A DNA stretch of 64,000 bases from Lunularia cruciata (taxonomy: Eukaryota > Streptophyta > Marchantiopsida > Lunulariales > Lunulariaceae). Under the pieces are notes generated by a model that was given only the letters and a program-made list of their open reading frames with translations, did not search any database and was not told where the DNA came from. The stretch covers positions 36,595,473 through 36,659,472 of the forward strand of contig OX419758.1 in NCBI GenBank assembly GCA_948567375.1. The letters run 5' to 3'. Every line of letters starts with the position of its first letter. The stretch's first letter is position 1. The position numbers and the translations under genes are program-made. Of this stretch, positions 11,442 through 23,400 are shown in pieces.

Positions 11442-14324
11442 TCATGACACACAAGGCTGCTCCCAGATCTGCTGATGCCGTTTCCCCACTCCTTCAGCAC
11501 AAGAGAATGAAGCAGCTGTTGCCATCGGGTAATTTACCATTGCAAGTCTAGAATCAGGGGCATCACCAGAACCATCAGGCCTCTTTCTTGAAGGCCACTG
11601 GAAACGATTAACACTCGTCTGTAACCCCAGGGACGATCCGTCAAAACCCTGACCTGCGGTCACAGATGGTGATGGTGCAAAAGAGTCCTCCAGCTCTCGT
11701 CCCCCTCCGCCTCTTTTGATCATTGATGTTTCATCCTCATCACATTCCGTACGACCAAATTCACTTAGAGATGTGTTTCTGACGCTCCGACTGCGTTGCA
11801 AACTGGAAGTTCTGGAAAGCACTCCGTTGCTGTTGTTATTAATGTTGTTTTCCAGAGGATCCATGGGAATGCAGCAGCGGAAGGCACTTCTGTCCCCGTC
11901 CCTCAATTTCAAACCAGTGGGGTTCCAGAACGGAGATCCTCCTCCTCCCTGACCAGATACGTCAGTACTATCCCTGTGAGAAAACGTTGCTGCTGGCTCC
12001 GGCCATCTACTATTACAATCTGCTACCGCCTCCTCAAGACGAGACGGAGGAGCATGAGAGTATGTAGAGAATAGATCGTGAGGTACCCCTGGGCTCTTTA
12101 GGAGCCCTTGAGACTTGACTTGACAACCATCAGAATCTGACACCAGTTCATATCTACTCTCTGGTATGGCCCTACTGAATGAATTCTTGCGCTTCTCGAA
12201 TTCTTTTGGTATGAATGCTAATCTGAGCCCTGGGTGGGAGGCTTTCGTCGATTGTGGTTGCATGGGTGGTTGGTATTTTCCTTGGAAATCCACTCGCGGT
12301 GAATCTTCAGCCTTGACCACCAGCTCCGCTGCCCTCGAAATAATGGGCTCCAATGCCCCTGCTGAACCCGAAACCAGCTCCTGAGACGCCTGATGAACCT
12401 CATAAACTGGAGACTCGGCAGGAAGACAACATTCGGGATAAATCTTCGGACCCTTGTTGGATTTCTTCACTTTCTCCTTGACAGCAGCCTCTCTTTCGAC
12501 CGCTTCGTGTTCCAGCACTCTAGAAGCAGAACTGGCAGTGGAAGTGGAAGAACTACTCGTTTCTGCATCCTCCTTCACATCTGAGACTTTCAAAGCTTGG
12601 ACTAGAGCCGCCTCCTTGGCCACTGCGTTTGATGATTCGTTGGGGCTGGCGCAACTTTGAGCATTCCTGTAGACTGGTGAAGTATCGCTCTTCCCAGAAT
12701 CCTGACGAATCAGCTGCAGAACTAAGCGTCCTTGCTCCCGGATGGGTTCAAATATCATGGGCTGGGTGACTGCCACTTCTTTCAGCATGAAGCGCCCCTC
12801 GCTGCGAACGGGCTGCATAGTGACCCAAGGCCCGTGATGCAAATCTCTGAGCGAGCCTTGCCTACCGAGAAACCCCAAAGGAGGAGGAAAACTCTGAACC
12901 TTCTGTCTAGAAATTCTCTGTTCGTGAAGATCTCTTCTACTGCTTCTGTATCTCTCCTCAAGATGGACATCCTCCACGTCTTCGTCGTCATACGATTCGG
13001 TGTTCGATTCCTCTAATCTTCCGGCATTGTGAGCCTGCTGAGGATCTCGAATTTGAGAAGAAAGCCCTGAAGCTCCTACTGCCTCTGAGGGGCCACCTGA
13101 TCGCACAGTTTCCTTCGCCTTCGGATGGGAGACAACCTCCTTGACAACTACCTTGACCGAATTCTTCAGTTGCGGGGTTGTTCTTCTCAGCGTGGGAACT
13201 TCGGACGGCTTCAGAGGTCTGTTGTCGAGGGATCGAAGCTTCTCAGGAGAGGCAGGTTGGACTTGAACTTGGGCGGCAGCCTTAGGCTGAGGACCTTCAG
13301 CGGCCTCGTCCTCCTCCGAATCACTTCCAGCCCAGTCGCTGTATCCGGTATTGCTCCAATCTCTCCAGGCATTTCTGTCGGGATTCTTCCTCCTGGTTGG
13401 GAAGACGACTTCCTCCGACTTGACATTGGGGGCCCCGAGATTGGAGAACAGACTCGAGCATTTGCTGGTGGACGGGCTTTTCGTGTATAATTCTGAGAGA
13501 GAGTGCACCCCAGAAGCTGCAGTACATGACGTGCCTGAAGTGGAGTTCTGCTTTGCTGGTGACGATGATGAGGGAGTAGCCACATCTGAACCACCGCTGG
13601 AGTAATCCTGCCAGAATGGATTCTCGTTGCGTTTCTTTCTAGCTGGGAACTCGGGCTCCTCGGTGGAAGGACCCGGGGAGGCCAGATTGGAGAAAATAGA
13701 AGGCACCCGAGAACTGGAGAACAAAGTAGAAGGCTTGGAGGGAGCAACGGGGAAAGTGTTCGTCTTTGAGATGAAATCAGCGACGCTGCTGATCATGGCG
13801 GTGCTTTCTCGAACGCTATTCTCCACTGTCGGGACGCTGGGAATCCAATCCTGCCTGAATCCTCTGCGCTCTCGCCATGACTCATCTTCGCGCTTTCTCC
13901 TCTCCGGGAAGGTGAATTCCTCCGGGATTAAGCTCACATTGGCGGAACCCAAATTGGGGAACAGGTTGGAGCTGGGAGCGCGGAACAATTCAGAGGTGGA
14001 TGACTTGAACATGTCTGAGAGCAACCCGGAGCTCTCTTCACCAGGGCATTCACCGGAGCCCCACTCGTTCCAGATGGAGACTTTCTCCGCAGCACGATCC
14101 TCGCATACTCTATTCTTCCTCTGTGGGAAAGTGACCTCGGCCGGGACGAAGACTGGTGTCCGGATGTTGGAGAACAAGTCGGATTTCCCGTTGGGGTTTT
14201 TGCCAAACAGGTCTGAGAGCGAACTGAATGAAGAACTGGTCCGGCATTTGTCAATGTCTGCCGCTCTGATGGAATCTGATGAATCGTCGAAAAAGGACTG
14301 CGAACTCGGATACGCGCTCTTCAT
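11442..14324 (-). CDS. FANTASTIC FOUR (FAF) domain protein, 960 residues, with four N-terminal repeats
   Basis: An uninterrupted frame encodes a 960-residue hydrophilic, Ser-rich protein. Residues about 478-540 match the plant-specific FAF domain (formerly DUF3049): a SFPPPL start, then GPWVTMQPVRSEGRFMLKEV, then EPIREQGRLVLQLI. An acidic stretch (ESYDDEDVED, about 442-451) lies ahead of it. Arabidopsis FAF proteins modulate shoot meristem size through the WUSCHEL/CLAVATA pathway; a role here is inferred from family only. Typical FAF proteins are a few hundred residues, so this one is two to four times longer. The extra N-terminal part holds four diverged copies (about 35-88, 101-160, 181-241, 275-323) of a module with a short SLSDLF-like start, an LFSNLG core, FP-R-RK, and a final W-x-D-W. 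There is no signal peptide or membrane segment. The start is supported by an in-frame upstream stop and context GCCATGA. Single-exon structure is assumed; introns in the leader are possible. Long open frames on the opposite strand are shadows. Confidence 0.9.
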   Translation of the reverse strand: MKSAYPSSQSFFDDSSDSIRAADIDKCRTSSSFSSLSDLFGKNPNGKSDLFSNIRTPVFVPAEVTFPQRKNRVCEDRAAEKVSIWNEWGSGECPGEESSGLLSDMFKSSTSELFRAPSSNLFPNLGSANVSLIPEEFTFPERRKREDESWRERRGFRQDWIPSVPTVENSVRESTAMISSVADFISKTNTFPVAPSKPSTLFSSSRVPSIFSNLASPGPSTEEPEFPARKKRNENPFWQDYSSGGSDVATPSSSSPAKQNSTSGTSCTAASGVHSLSELYTKSPSTSKCSSLFSNLGAPNVKSEEVVFPTRRKNPDRNAWRDWSNTGYSDWAGSDSEEDEAAEGPQPKAAAQVQVQPASPEKLRSLDNRPLKPSEVPTLRRTTPQLKNSVKVVVKEVVSHPKAKETVRSGGPSEAVGASGLSSQIRDPQQAHNAGRLEESNTESYDDEDVEDVHLEERYRSSRRDLHEQRISRQKVQSFPPPLGFLGRQGSLRDLHHGPWVTMQPVRSEGRFMLKEVAVTQPMIFEPIREQGRLVLQLIRQDSGKSDTSPVYRNAQSCASPNESSNAVAKEAALVQALKVSDVKEDAETSSSSTSTASSASRVLEHEAVEREAAVKEKVKKSNKGPKIYPECCLPAESPVYEVHQASQELVSGSAGALEPIISRAAELVVKAEDSPRVDFQGKYQPPMQPQSTKASHPGLRLAFIPKEFEKRKNSFSRAIPESRYELVSDSDGCQVKSQGLLKSPGVPHDLFSTYSHAPPSRLEEAVADCNSRWPEPAATFSHRDSTDVSGQGGGGSPFWNPTGLKLRDGDRSAFRCCIPMDPLENNINNNSNGVLSRTSSLQRSRSVRNTSLSEFGRTECDEDETSMIKRGGGGRELEDSFAPSPSVTAGQGFDGSSLGLQTSVNRFQWPSRKRPDGSGDAPDSRLAMVNYPMATAASFSCAEGVGKRHQQIWEQPCVS

Positions 14325-15311
14325 GGCTGAGGATGATAATCAGTCAGCACTAGAAGGAGCGAATGATAATTTAGGAAAAGGGTGGTAGACAAACCTTCAG
14401 TGATGATGAAAGGGGGAAGGAAGGAATAAAGTTAAGAGGTGATAAAATCCAGCATTGCAGGTATAGAAGCGTAAGAGGAGACCAGAGGAGGGACGATGGG
14501 GAAAGAGGTGGGGATAAACAAAACTCGCAGAGACTTGCTAGTGGGCACCGAGATAAATCGGCACATCAAAAGAAGAAGCACTACAGAAACTCTGTAGCCG
14601 ACGTCAAGGCTTGTGAAGAGGTGATCCAGGCTCATGGCCAACACTTTGGGGAAGGCGAAGAGGGAATGGGAGGCAAGAATTGAGAGCGGACCCAGGAATC
14701 GGTAGGGGATCCAGGGGTGCTACTCTTCTTCGACAGAGGAGAGTATAGAGTACGAATGGAAAGTACTTGTAGTTTCTCCGTAAATGGGACGTGGAGACGC
14801 TGTAACTGATTGTGAAGGTCCACACGGCAGGCTACAAGCATTCAAGGTTTCCACTTTGGCTGCCAATGAGTCGACTACACTGGCATTCAAACAATCAACT
14901 GGCGATGGTAGAGCGCGGTTTTCTAATTTCAGTGCAGGATTCCTTCTTCAAATCTTCTTCTTCAATTGGGGGATGCCGACGAGTAACTACGCCTCCCGCC
15001 TGCTGAAGGGAGACACGCTTTGCCACAACACTTTCTGCCTCAGATCCTCGCACGACGCAAGCGTCGAACAACTAACAAGGCTACGTTTTCTAATTTAGAT
15101 TCGACGATTGAATCGTGATATTTCTTCTCTCAACACACGCGACAACTGTTCCCTCTGAGAGAATTGATCTCTTTCTCTCTGTGGTGCGGAAGAACCTAAA
15201 CGCCAAACTCCGCGCCCACACACTCTCCCATTTTGGGAAACGAACACTCTCTCCCTTTCTTCTCTCTGTAGTAGAGAATGCAAGGGTCTCGTTCGGTTCC
15301 CTCAAAGACTA

Positions 15312-15338
15312 CCTCTCTCTCTCTCTCTCTCTCTCTCT
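15312..15338. repeat. CT dinucleotide microsatellite
   Basis: About 13 CT units (GA on the strand of the FAF gene), followed by GTGTCTGTG. Confidence 0.9.
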
Positions 15339-15466
15339 GTGTCTGTGCTACTGCTATCTTCTGCTTCGACGAAGGCAATCTCGGGCGATATCTTAACGCA
15401 GACTCTTGCCACCACACGCGCTAAAAATAAATATACGTGTATGCCTCTCTACCGCTCCAGTTGAAT

Positions 15467-15467
<1 letters not shown>

Positions 15468-15505
<38 letters not shown>
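15468..15505. repeat. CT dinucleotide microsatellite
   Basis: About 18 CT units, about 130 bases further from the FAF start than the previous CT tract. Confidence 0.9.
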
Positions 15506-15508
<3 letters not shown>

Positions 15509-15756
15509 ACGTAGAGTAAATAACGCGAACAAGGAAGGACGTCGAAAGCAAAGCCGTCAGCCAGGCAGAGTCGGTCAAGGTAAGTCGACAAATGAAATAC
15601 TGAATAATGTTATCCTGGCGCCGTTCAGCGCTTCCTTTCTCTCGTGTAGTGGCCTCTCGTCTCTCGATCTTCTTCTTCACCCGGAGGATGGAATGGGATG
15701 AGATTCAAATGGTACTTCTTCTTCTAGTAGTAAGTAGTAGTAGTTGTCTGTCCGTG

Positions 15757-15790
15757 AGTAGTAGTAGTAGTAGTAGTGGTGGTGGTGGTA
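15757..15790. repeat. GTA/GTG trinucleotide microsatellite
   Basis: About seven GTA units pass directly into four GTG units, with a short irregular run of the same kind at 15727-15743. Confidence 0.85.
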
Positions 15791-16320
15791 GCAGTAGAGA
15801 GCTCTTCATCTCTGGGTGTGAGAGTCCTGGTCTGTCTGGTCTTCTCTTCTTCTTCTCTTCTGGAGCCAATTGCGCTCGAGAGTAACAAAGGAACGAGAGC
15901 GAATGTGTACAAAGTGCGAAGGGAGTTGACGGTGTCGCAATTCGCTGTGAAGGGCAGCGGAGCGAGCAGGAAGGGCAGAGGGTGGGAAGGAAAGGGGAAG
16001 GCGAGAAGAGCGGGGATCACCGCACACAGAGGGGACCGCAGGCCCGCCTTTGTAGCTCCAACACGCGGGCAGACTCCGGCGTGCCGGTGCTCCCATCCTA
16101 CTCCCGCCGGCAGCCAACCTACCTCTTACCGGCGTCCTAACCGATTTGGAAACCAACCCTAGGAACTTCCTCTCCTTCCTTTCCTTTCCCCTTCTTGCAA
16201 TACTCACTGCTTGGGAAAAGGGTTGGACGACGCGCTCCCCAGATGTGGGATTTACCTCCGCCCGGTCCTTAAAGGTAAAAAGAACTGGGAGGAGATACAC
16301 GTGGCGCAGTGACTAGGCAA

Positions 16321-17062
16321 ACTAGTTGTCAGCGCCGAGAAGCTGAATGTGGTCCGGGAAAGTTGTTACCCGGTCATCTATCCTTTTTAGCTGTTTTATA
16401 TGTGTAACCACCATACTTATAAACGCCTAGTAATGAAAAAGCTGCCCACTACTAAACACATAAACCCTTTAAGAAGTAAAAATACCCAGAAATCTGAATG
16501 TCTAGATCTGAGATCTGAAACACCCTAATAATGAGTTTGAGATTTCATATCGGTAGGATTTCTAAAGAATTTTTAAAGTGATATCTGTAAAATATTTTAA
16601 AGATATTTAAAAATAATAATTTATATTACAATTTTATTTTATTTATTTTATTTTATATTTCATTTTAAATTATAAAATTTTGTACAAATTGATCCCGTAA
16701 TCCATGAAAACCTACAGGTCACGTTATAGATTGTCCATAAATTTTACTACGTTTCTGGACTTTTACCCCCGTAAACGTAATGTTCTCTCGCATAGAATTT
16801 GTACAGGCAACGCATACATTCATGTACTGGTTTCTGTGGATTCATTTACTGATTTCTTTGGTCTGGGAAAAGCTAAATCCACAAAACCCACCCACTCTTA
16901 ATCCCGGAACTGGATCGATCGCAGTAGCTGTTAATTAGTATCCTAACCCACAAACAGTGGGGGTTAGCGGCTTAGGTTTCCAATGACCTAACTTTGACTT
17001 AATCCATATTCAACCGCCGATCATTCTGGTTATTTCGATTCATATCTATCTTCTTCACGAAT
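16321..17062. other. AT-rich intergenic DNA
   Basis: It includes an ATTTT/ATTTA-rich tract at 16600-16680. No gene, RNA or transposon end recognised. Confidence 0.5.
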
Positions 17063-17428
17063 GTGTTTATGCAATCTGAACTATGTATCGCCGGCACATG
17101 TAGGATAACAATAACAAGAACAAGAAGGAAGGGAAGACACTTCAACTCCAAAAGCCTAAACAGTAAAATAAAGTTAAGCTCCAATGGTATCGACATAAGA
17201 GCTCTTTCTTATCTTATCGAACTTAAAATGTCAAAACTATGTAACTTAAGTAATGGCATCGACATAAGGAATCTTTCTTATCTGATCGTACTTAAAATAT
17301 CAAAACTATGTCATTCAAGTAATTTATATATCACCGGAGCACTCAAGGAAGTGTTATTTACTATATCTAGAATGATTGTTTTGTTAGGGTTGCTCTTTAT
17401 AGCAATGGATATCCATTGTCTACCATAA
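17063..17428 (+). pseudogene. Leucine-rich-repeat-like gene relic (121-codon open frame)
   Basis: The frame contains two adjacent direct repeats of exactly 69 bp (17183-17251 and 17252-17320), so the 23-residue peptide unit keeps its frame. Each reads SNGIDIR-LSYLI-LK-SKLC. The spacing and hydrophobic pattern (I--L-YL--LK-SK-C) resemble the 23-24 residue leucine-rich repeats at the C-terminus of plant NB-LRR resistance proteins, which run L--L--L-LS-C-NL--LP--I. No NB-ARC, TIR or coiled-coil part is visible nearby, and the flanks are AT-rich non-coding DNA, so this is at best a short fragment. A chance in-frame duplication is the alternative. Confidence 0.4.
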
Positions 17429-20400
17429 TCTATAAAATAGGAAAATGGAAGTGCTGAACGTTTGTTAGATTTAATATTTATAACAATACCACTCTTATTT
17501 TGAATTATAAATATTTAAATAAATTTAAAAAACCTAAATGAAACCACATCCTTTATTTAGAGTAGGTAGCTAATACAAATTGAAATACTTTACTACCTTA
17601 ACTTCAACCGATCTAAAGGTTTAGGTTCTTCTGCAAGCAAGTGAGACAAAGACCTTTTGCTATTCTATGTTCACTATGCTATATTCTGGTTGGTCTCATT
17701 TGTTTGGTTGGGTGGTTAAACTTAATTAAGGTCGAAAGTCACCAAGCATAGCAACTTCATAGGAATGAAGAGGATGTATTTTTCAAACCAATAGGAAGTG
17801 TATAAACAAGATGTCACCTCCAAGTTGTAATATATCCAAACGCAGGTAAGCGATTAAGCGTCCTATTTTATTCTATGGTTAGCTTGAGTTCATCAGTGCG
17901 AGCCGATGTGTAGGTTAGGATGGAATTCATCCAGACGTAGAGCGAAGAATAATCCCCAGGGTTTCATGAATAATATTGATTTTGACCTTTAGAGATCAAC
18001 TCACGAAGGAGTCTGGAATTGCACATGGGAAATTAATTGCTCTCACCTGGATCAGTCCGAAGTTGATCCACTGATAGAATTATCATCATGAAGATGCGCA
18101 TGTGCAGTAAGAGAGCTTCCCAAGCTTCATCCAGTCATAAATCGTTCGACCGTAGCTTTTTAAGAAGTCGTATCCAAGTTCGTGGGTTCTCTTTACAGTA
18201 TCAAAAAGAATCAGAGAGTGGAGACAGTGAAGAACGTTTGATGTTGAGGTTGAATAGTGAAGGCACCACCGATACAATAACATTAGTGTAGAACGCGTAT
18301 AAGTCAGCTCCTCAGCGCGTAATGTGGAAACGATGTCAATGGCATATGTGTGCGTTTCAAATTGACCAAAAATCAGTCACCAGTCAATTTTCAACTTTCA
18401 CCAGATGTCAATGTCAGACCAGGCCATCAACCAGTATTGTTATGTTTTATTTGCTTCCTGTGTGAGCAATTTTGTAGCCTGTAGACCGAAGGTCTTGAAT
18501 ACTGGTAGAATCTGAAATACATCTCTGGAGTCGTCGATGAACTCGTGCATAGAAATGGAAGTGGAAGAAGGAAATGAAATTGGTCAAAATTGGTCAAAGT
18601 CTTGAAATTCGTAAGACTGATTTTGGCTAGGTTATTGCCGGAACCCTACGGCATTCCACATTCGAATACGATCCTACAAATTATACTTCGCGTCCAATCA
18701 CTTAACGATTTGTGGCATTGCGGAGTAACAGGCTATACCACTTCAAGATCTTTTTAAGTTTCGTACCTTTGTGCACAAACATCACATTGGGCTTAGGTGT
18801 CTTCTCCGTATTCATACTGCTACAGTGTGCTGAGTAAAGTGTATGATAACACGACGTCTTCGACTTGACGAAGAGATGATAGTTAATGTTTACTTGCCTG
18901 CCTTCTAGAAAGCTATGTATTCGTTGTCGCAAAAATTCACAATCACCTTCAACAAGAAAGTGATTGATAGGTGGAGCTTTTCGGCTTAAAATTTGTAAAT
19001 CTCATCCTATCAAAGTCTATCTCTCCTAAAGTCAATTAAGAAGAAGGCCTGCCTATTCACAATCACGATATATACTGGGCACAACTGTAGCTCGTGGCGC
19101 CAAGTCAGTACTGTAGTGACTTGAACTGAAACTTTAGGAGCGGTACCGTCTATCTAATGACTTGGTCATCACTCCATGTGATAGTTGTGTTGTAGGAGAT
19201 TTCATACGCGCTATCTAGCGAGGTCGGATTCACTGATGACTCACAACCACGGTAGTGGTCGACGCAGTTAGTGTGCATCACAATAAAAATCTGGCAACCC
19301 CAATGAGCAAGTTAGAACTCAGTATGCCCCTCAAGTCTTCCCAAAATCCTCGCGCTGGAGGGACGTGCCGATCTACATATGATGTTCATTTTCCTCACTG
19401 CAAGTAGCAAGAGGAGGGTTTTATGCTTTCACTCCAGCTTCGTTACTGTTTAGAAATGTATTGGAATTCCGACCACTCCTGATACGAAGGAATCAGTACA
19501 ATCATTCAAAAGAGTTGCAGTCACTCTACAAAGTAAATCATCTCACTCCAGCTTTGCTACTGTTTGGAATTTCTACCATGGAGGAATCGAGATCTGCGTA
19601 CCGTGGATTCACTGGAGTTGCATGTGCTTTCGATATCAGTCTGTGGCGAATGTGTTTACGCGAATTACTAGCATAGACTAAACCTGAAGTTTGATTCTCT
19701 ACCATGTAACGAGGAGCCAGATATTTCTATCGCAAATTTTTCAACCTTCATTTATTTTCTGTTTTATTTTGTATTTGTTTAGTTAGGGTCCTGAACCACA
19801 TAAAACTGGTCAACATACATTTGGTTTTGGCGATATTTGTTGAGGTATATTCCTTATTCCTGATTGCTACTCTCGTGCCTATCCTGTGGACACAAATATT
19901 TTGATATTGAAGAAGATAGATATTAGCCAAGAGAAAATGTATCTCGGACTATTGTGGTGTGGAGGTGTGTTGATGGTAGAGAGAGAGTCAGAGGCCCCAA
20001 TTGGTAACAAAATCATAAAAGCCTTAATTTGGTGGAGTCACGGTAGTGGCCCAGCCCAGCATTCATTCCTGCTCCAGACAACCAAATTGGCTATTTTGCA
20101 TTCTTCCCGGAGTAAACGAGAAGTGGTTGAGGAGCCAATAGACTTACGCTAGCCAAGAACAGTCAAGCTTCGTTAAAGCTGAGCTAAGCTAGTCCTTTCA
20201 AGTTTCACCTCATGCACTGTAACTTGAGTAAACACTCTTTAGCTCATAGCTCAAGGCCAAGAAAGATCTGCTTGGAGTAAGCCAAAACCTTTGTCTCAAT
20301 GCATTCATTACGAGAATAAAGTGATATTGTAGCTCCTTAGCTTATGGGCTGTGAGAAACTGACTCGCATTTTGAAACTAGAGGTTCATAATATGACTCTT

Positions 20401-23400
20401 AAGAGTTCTACTTTTAGACTTGTCTTAGAGAAAATTTGGACGTATGGGTGACGACATGTTTGTGCTGCAATCTCTTTTTGTCCCCTTTTGCTTCCACTTA
20501 CTATAACGGGCAGCTTCTCCTGAGAAGCTATTTCCTTTCCTTCTGTTAAGACTCTCGGGACTGCAGATTACGTTGTGTAAGTTTTACCTTCTCCACTTCT
20601 CTCTCCTTTGATTTTTCCGATCTCTATGTTCGTGAATGAACCTACGTAAACAAGACCATTCGTCGCGGTCGCCATGTTCAATTCTCCCTCAAAATATAGG
20701 TTAGATTACCTTTCAGACAATGTTGTTTGTCACAATCCAAGTATGAGCCAGACCACTTGACGGGTGCATCATAACCACTTCCTTTCCTAAAAGAATTCTG
20801 CACCGAAGTGCATGTGACACGCCTGGATAGTGTTTTGACATAATTATAGAAGATGAACTTAAAGGTTTCCCTAATGGATTCTCGTAACAGTTGTTAGAAC
20901 GATCTATCACCGAGTGCAACCATCGATTTACTCTAGCTTTGTGCATAGAGCTACTATACCGGTATGGCTCATCGCCATGTCTTTTCTGGGCTTCTTCTGA
21001 GTTGATGTCATTCATTCTTGGAGCGCAAAGGTACATGGGTAAAAGTTACTTGAAACTTAGAAAGTTAAGTGTTGCTGAGTTGCCGGGAGGAGGAGATTGC
21101 ATGAAACTGCAAGAAGCTTGAGGATACGAACCGCTCTTTTCGGGTGGCGATTAATAGAGCAGGTTTGGAGCAACCACCTGTGACCTGCGGGACGCACTGG
21201 TGGATGATGAATATAAAACTTATTAGGGTGATGGCAAATCTAGGCATACAGATGGTACCAAGAAATTTACACATGCTTCTGATGTGGAGGAACATTGGCT
21301 GATGTAAAGGTAAATGAATCAAAAGGCGCAATGTTCAGTAAATAGATTGGGTGACTGGTATGCCATGGCATGGCATCAAGAAGAATCTATAGGGGCCACT
21401 TCTGCCAAAGTAAGTAAGAAATCACGTACTAGACTAAAACAAGGACGTGGAAGTTTTCAAATGCAGCTGCTTCTAGAGAATCTTGGCTAAGTGTTATGGT
21501 GGGCACTTCTTTCCAGGGCACTCGGTCGACTCGTTTTCTGCAAGGAAGCAACCCCACTGGTGCTAACATCCACAAGACACCGAGGAAAGATTCCCATATG
21601 CCTTTGGAAATGCTACAAAGGCCAGAGAGGAAGCCATGGAGAATCTTCAACAAGGGCCAGTTTTTCTCGAGTCACTTGGATGGATCAAAGAAACCCTTAC
21701 AAGTCCTCGCGTACATGTGACTAATGTTAGTCCTTATTTTTTCAGAGTTGGTATTTCTTCTGTTATCCGTTCATCCATCAACTATTCGTTACTCCTTCAT
21801 TACTTAGTTGTTGCGTTACTGTAAAGCGCTGGGTTATTCTATGTTTCCTGTCCTTGCATCGATCAAGCACAGGACAGTATCTTTTTCGTGCTTCACGATT
21901 TCTATTCTTCACGTCTCAGATATTGCTGCTACCGATTTCTTTTACATTTTTTAGTTACGAAAGTTTGAAGCTGTACGTTCGCGAGGAACTTGGAGGCATG
22001 GTTACGCCGATCTTTGTTCCATTTTAGTGCTCAAGTCCTCGGTACACAGAAATCTCATGAGCGTTAGTTCCAAAAATTGACCAATTAATAATTATACTTG
22101 AGTAATTTTAAGGATGAGAGAGGAGCAAGTTTTTGAGTTGTGGTGGAGATATACTGCATGAAGCGATAGGTGCTGCACGGAGTGGACAAGAGTCGAGAGA
22201 GTATCTTCTTCAGAAGACACTCTACTCCAAGTCAAGTGTGGGCCTCCTCATGTGAAGGAAGGTGGAATTTGCTGGGAGACTAATACATATTCTTCGCTGC
22301 TGCTTTACTTATACATGGTCCCGTTCGTTTCACGTACCATGAGCTGGCGTATAGTCACACAAACTCACAGTATCTATCTTTACGTCGATGATCCTTGTGT
22401 GGGCCTTATGTTCAAAAAATTGATTTTTTCTTTTTCATTAGTTCTCTCACATCATGGTTGTCTCCTGATTTCGGTGACATTGTGCCTGTTACTGGACCAT
22501 TATTCGTGGCCACAGCTACCAATTAGAGTACGGCAAAAGATTGCGCGCACTTAAACTAAGTTTATTGCTCGTTCCAAGAGATGTATTTAATTGACAGAAA
22601 CGATTGAAAATTGCCCGACCTCTGCTTGTCTCAGCATATGAGGCTTTATTTGCCGACCTTTGCCTCCGCCTATGAAATGGACTTGGGTACCAGATAATTC
22701 TTGTCTATACGTGGATGCGTTCTCCAGAAGAGGTCATGACTTTATGCTTCTCTCTTGTGTGTGCTTGACTTTCATTAAGTGTTAAAACTTTGAGACAAAC
22801 AGTGGTGTCTCCCTTAACAAGAACCTGAGATCATACCCAAACTTTTATTCACTTCTGTGGAAAGTTTCGCAACGCGAAGGTGAAATCAACCAATTAGAGG
22901 ACTATAATGAGAGAGAATAAACATTTTCGTGTCTCTCAGTGGAAGGCTTGGGTTGCAACCAATAGCTGAAAGCACAACTGACATCCAATTTGTTCCATGA
23001 CATAGTCTAGGACAATTTTCCATCTGAACTTTTCTGTTTGTTTCTAAATTGGGCAAGTTCCAACATAAATCAAGGAGGATTTCTGTTGAGCTATTACAAT
23101 TCCAAAAAGATTCCAACCATACATGGAAAGTATGTGGACTCTTGCATCGAATGAGGTACTGGAGCTGTTGCCCATGTCTCCCATATTAGATTCTCCAGCC
23201 AACCAACTCAATAGAAAATGGCAGAATATTAAGGGGATGACTAGGCGAATAATGAAATAGAGTGTAGAACCGACTATTACAGCTAAGGTCCTGGGTTTAT
23301 TATTCTCATCTATCCTCTTCCTATTCATATGATGTATGTGTTTGTGTATGTATTCCTGTTGTTGTTCACCATCCACGGAATCAACTGATTTCTGTTGGAG

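Larger units (their letters stand above)
14325..16320 (-). promoter_or_regulatory. Probable leader and promoter region of the FAF gene
   Basis: This stretch lies directly upstream of the FAF start. On the coding strand it contains two long GA tracts (15312-15338, 15468-15505) and a CCA/CTA trinucleotide tract (15757-15790). GA/CT tracts are common in plant 5' untranslated leaders and core promoters. No transcription start or splice site can be fixed from sequence alone, and no other gene is recognised. Which part is leader and which is promoter is inference. Confidence 0.45.

Noticed and set aside
13627-14388. 253-codon plus-strand open frame and other frames opposite the FAF coding region
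   Set aside because: They are antisense shadows of a Ser-rich, GC-balanced coding sequence. The minus frame carries the FAF domain and a continuous 960-codon frame.
22252-22554. YVDD phrase suggesting a Copia-type reverse transcriptase
   Set aside because: Only the four-residue phrase matches. The residues around it do not resemble the conserved reverse-transcriptase core, and no neighbouring element parts are present.
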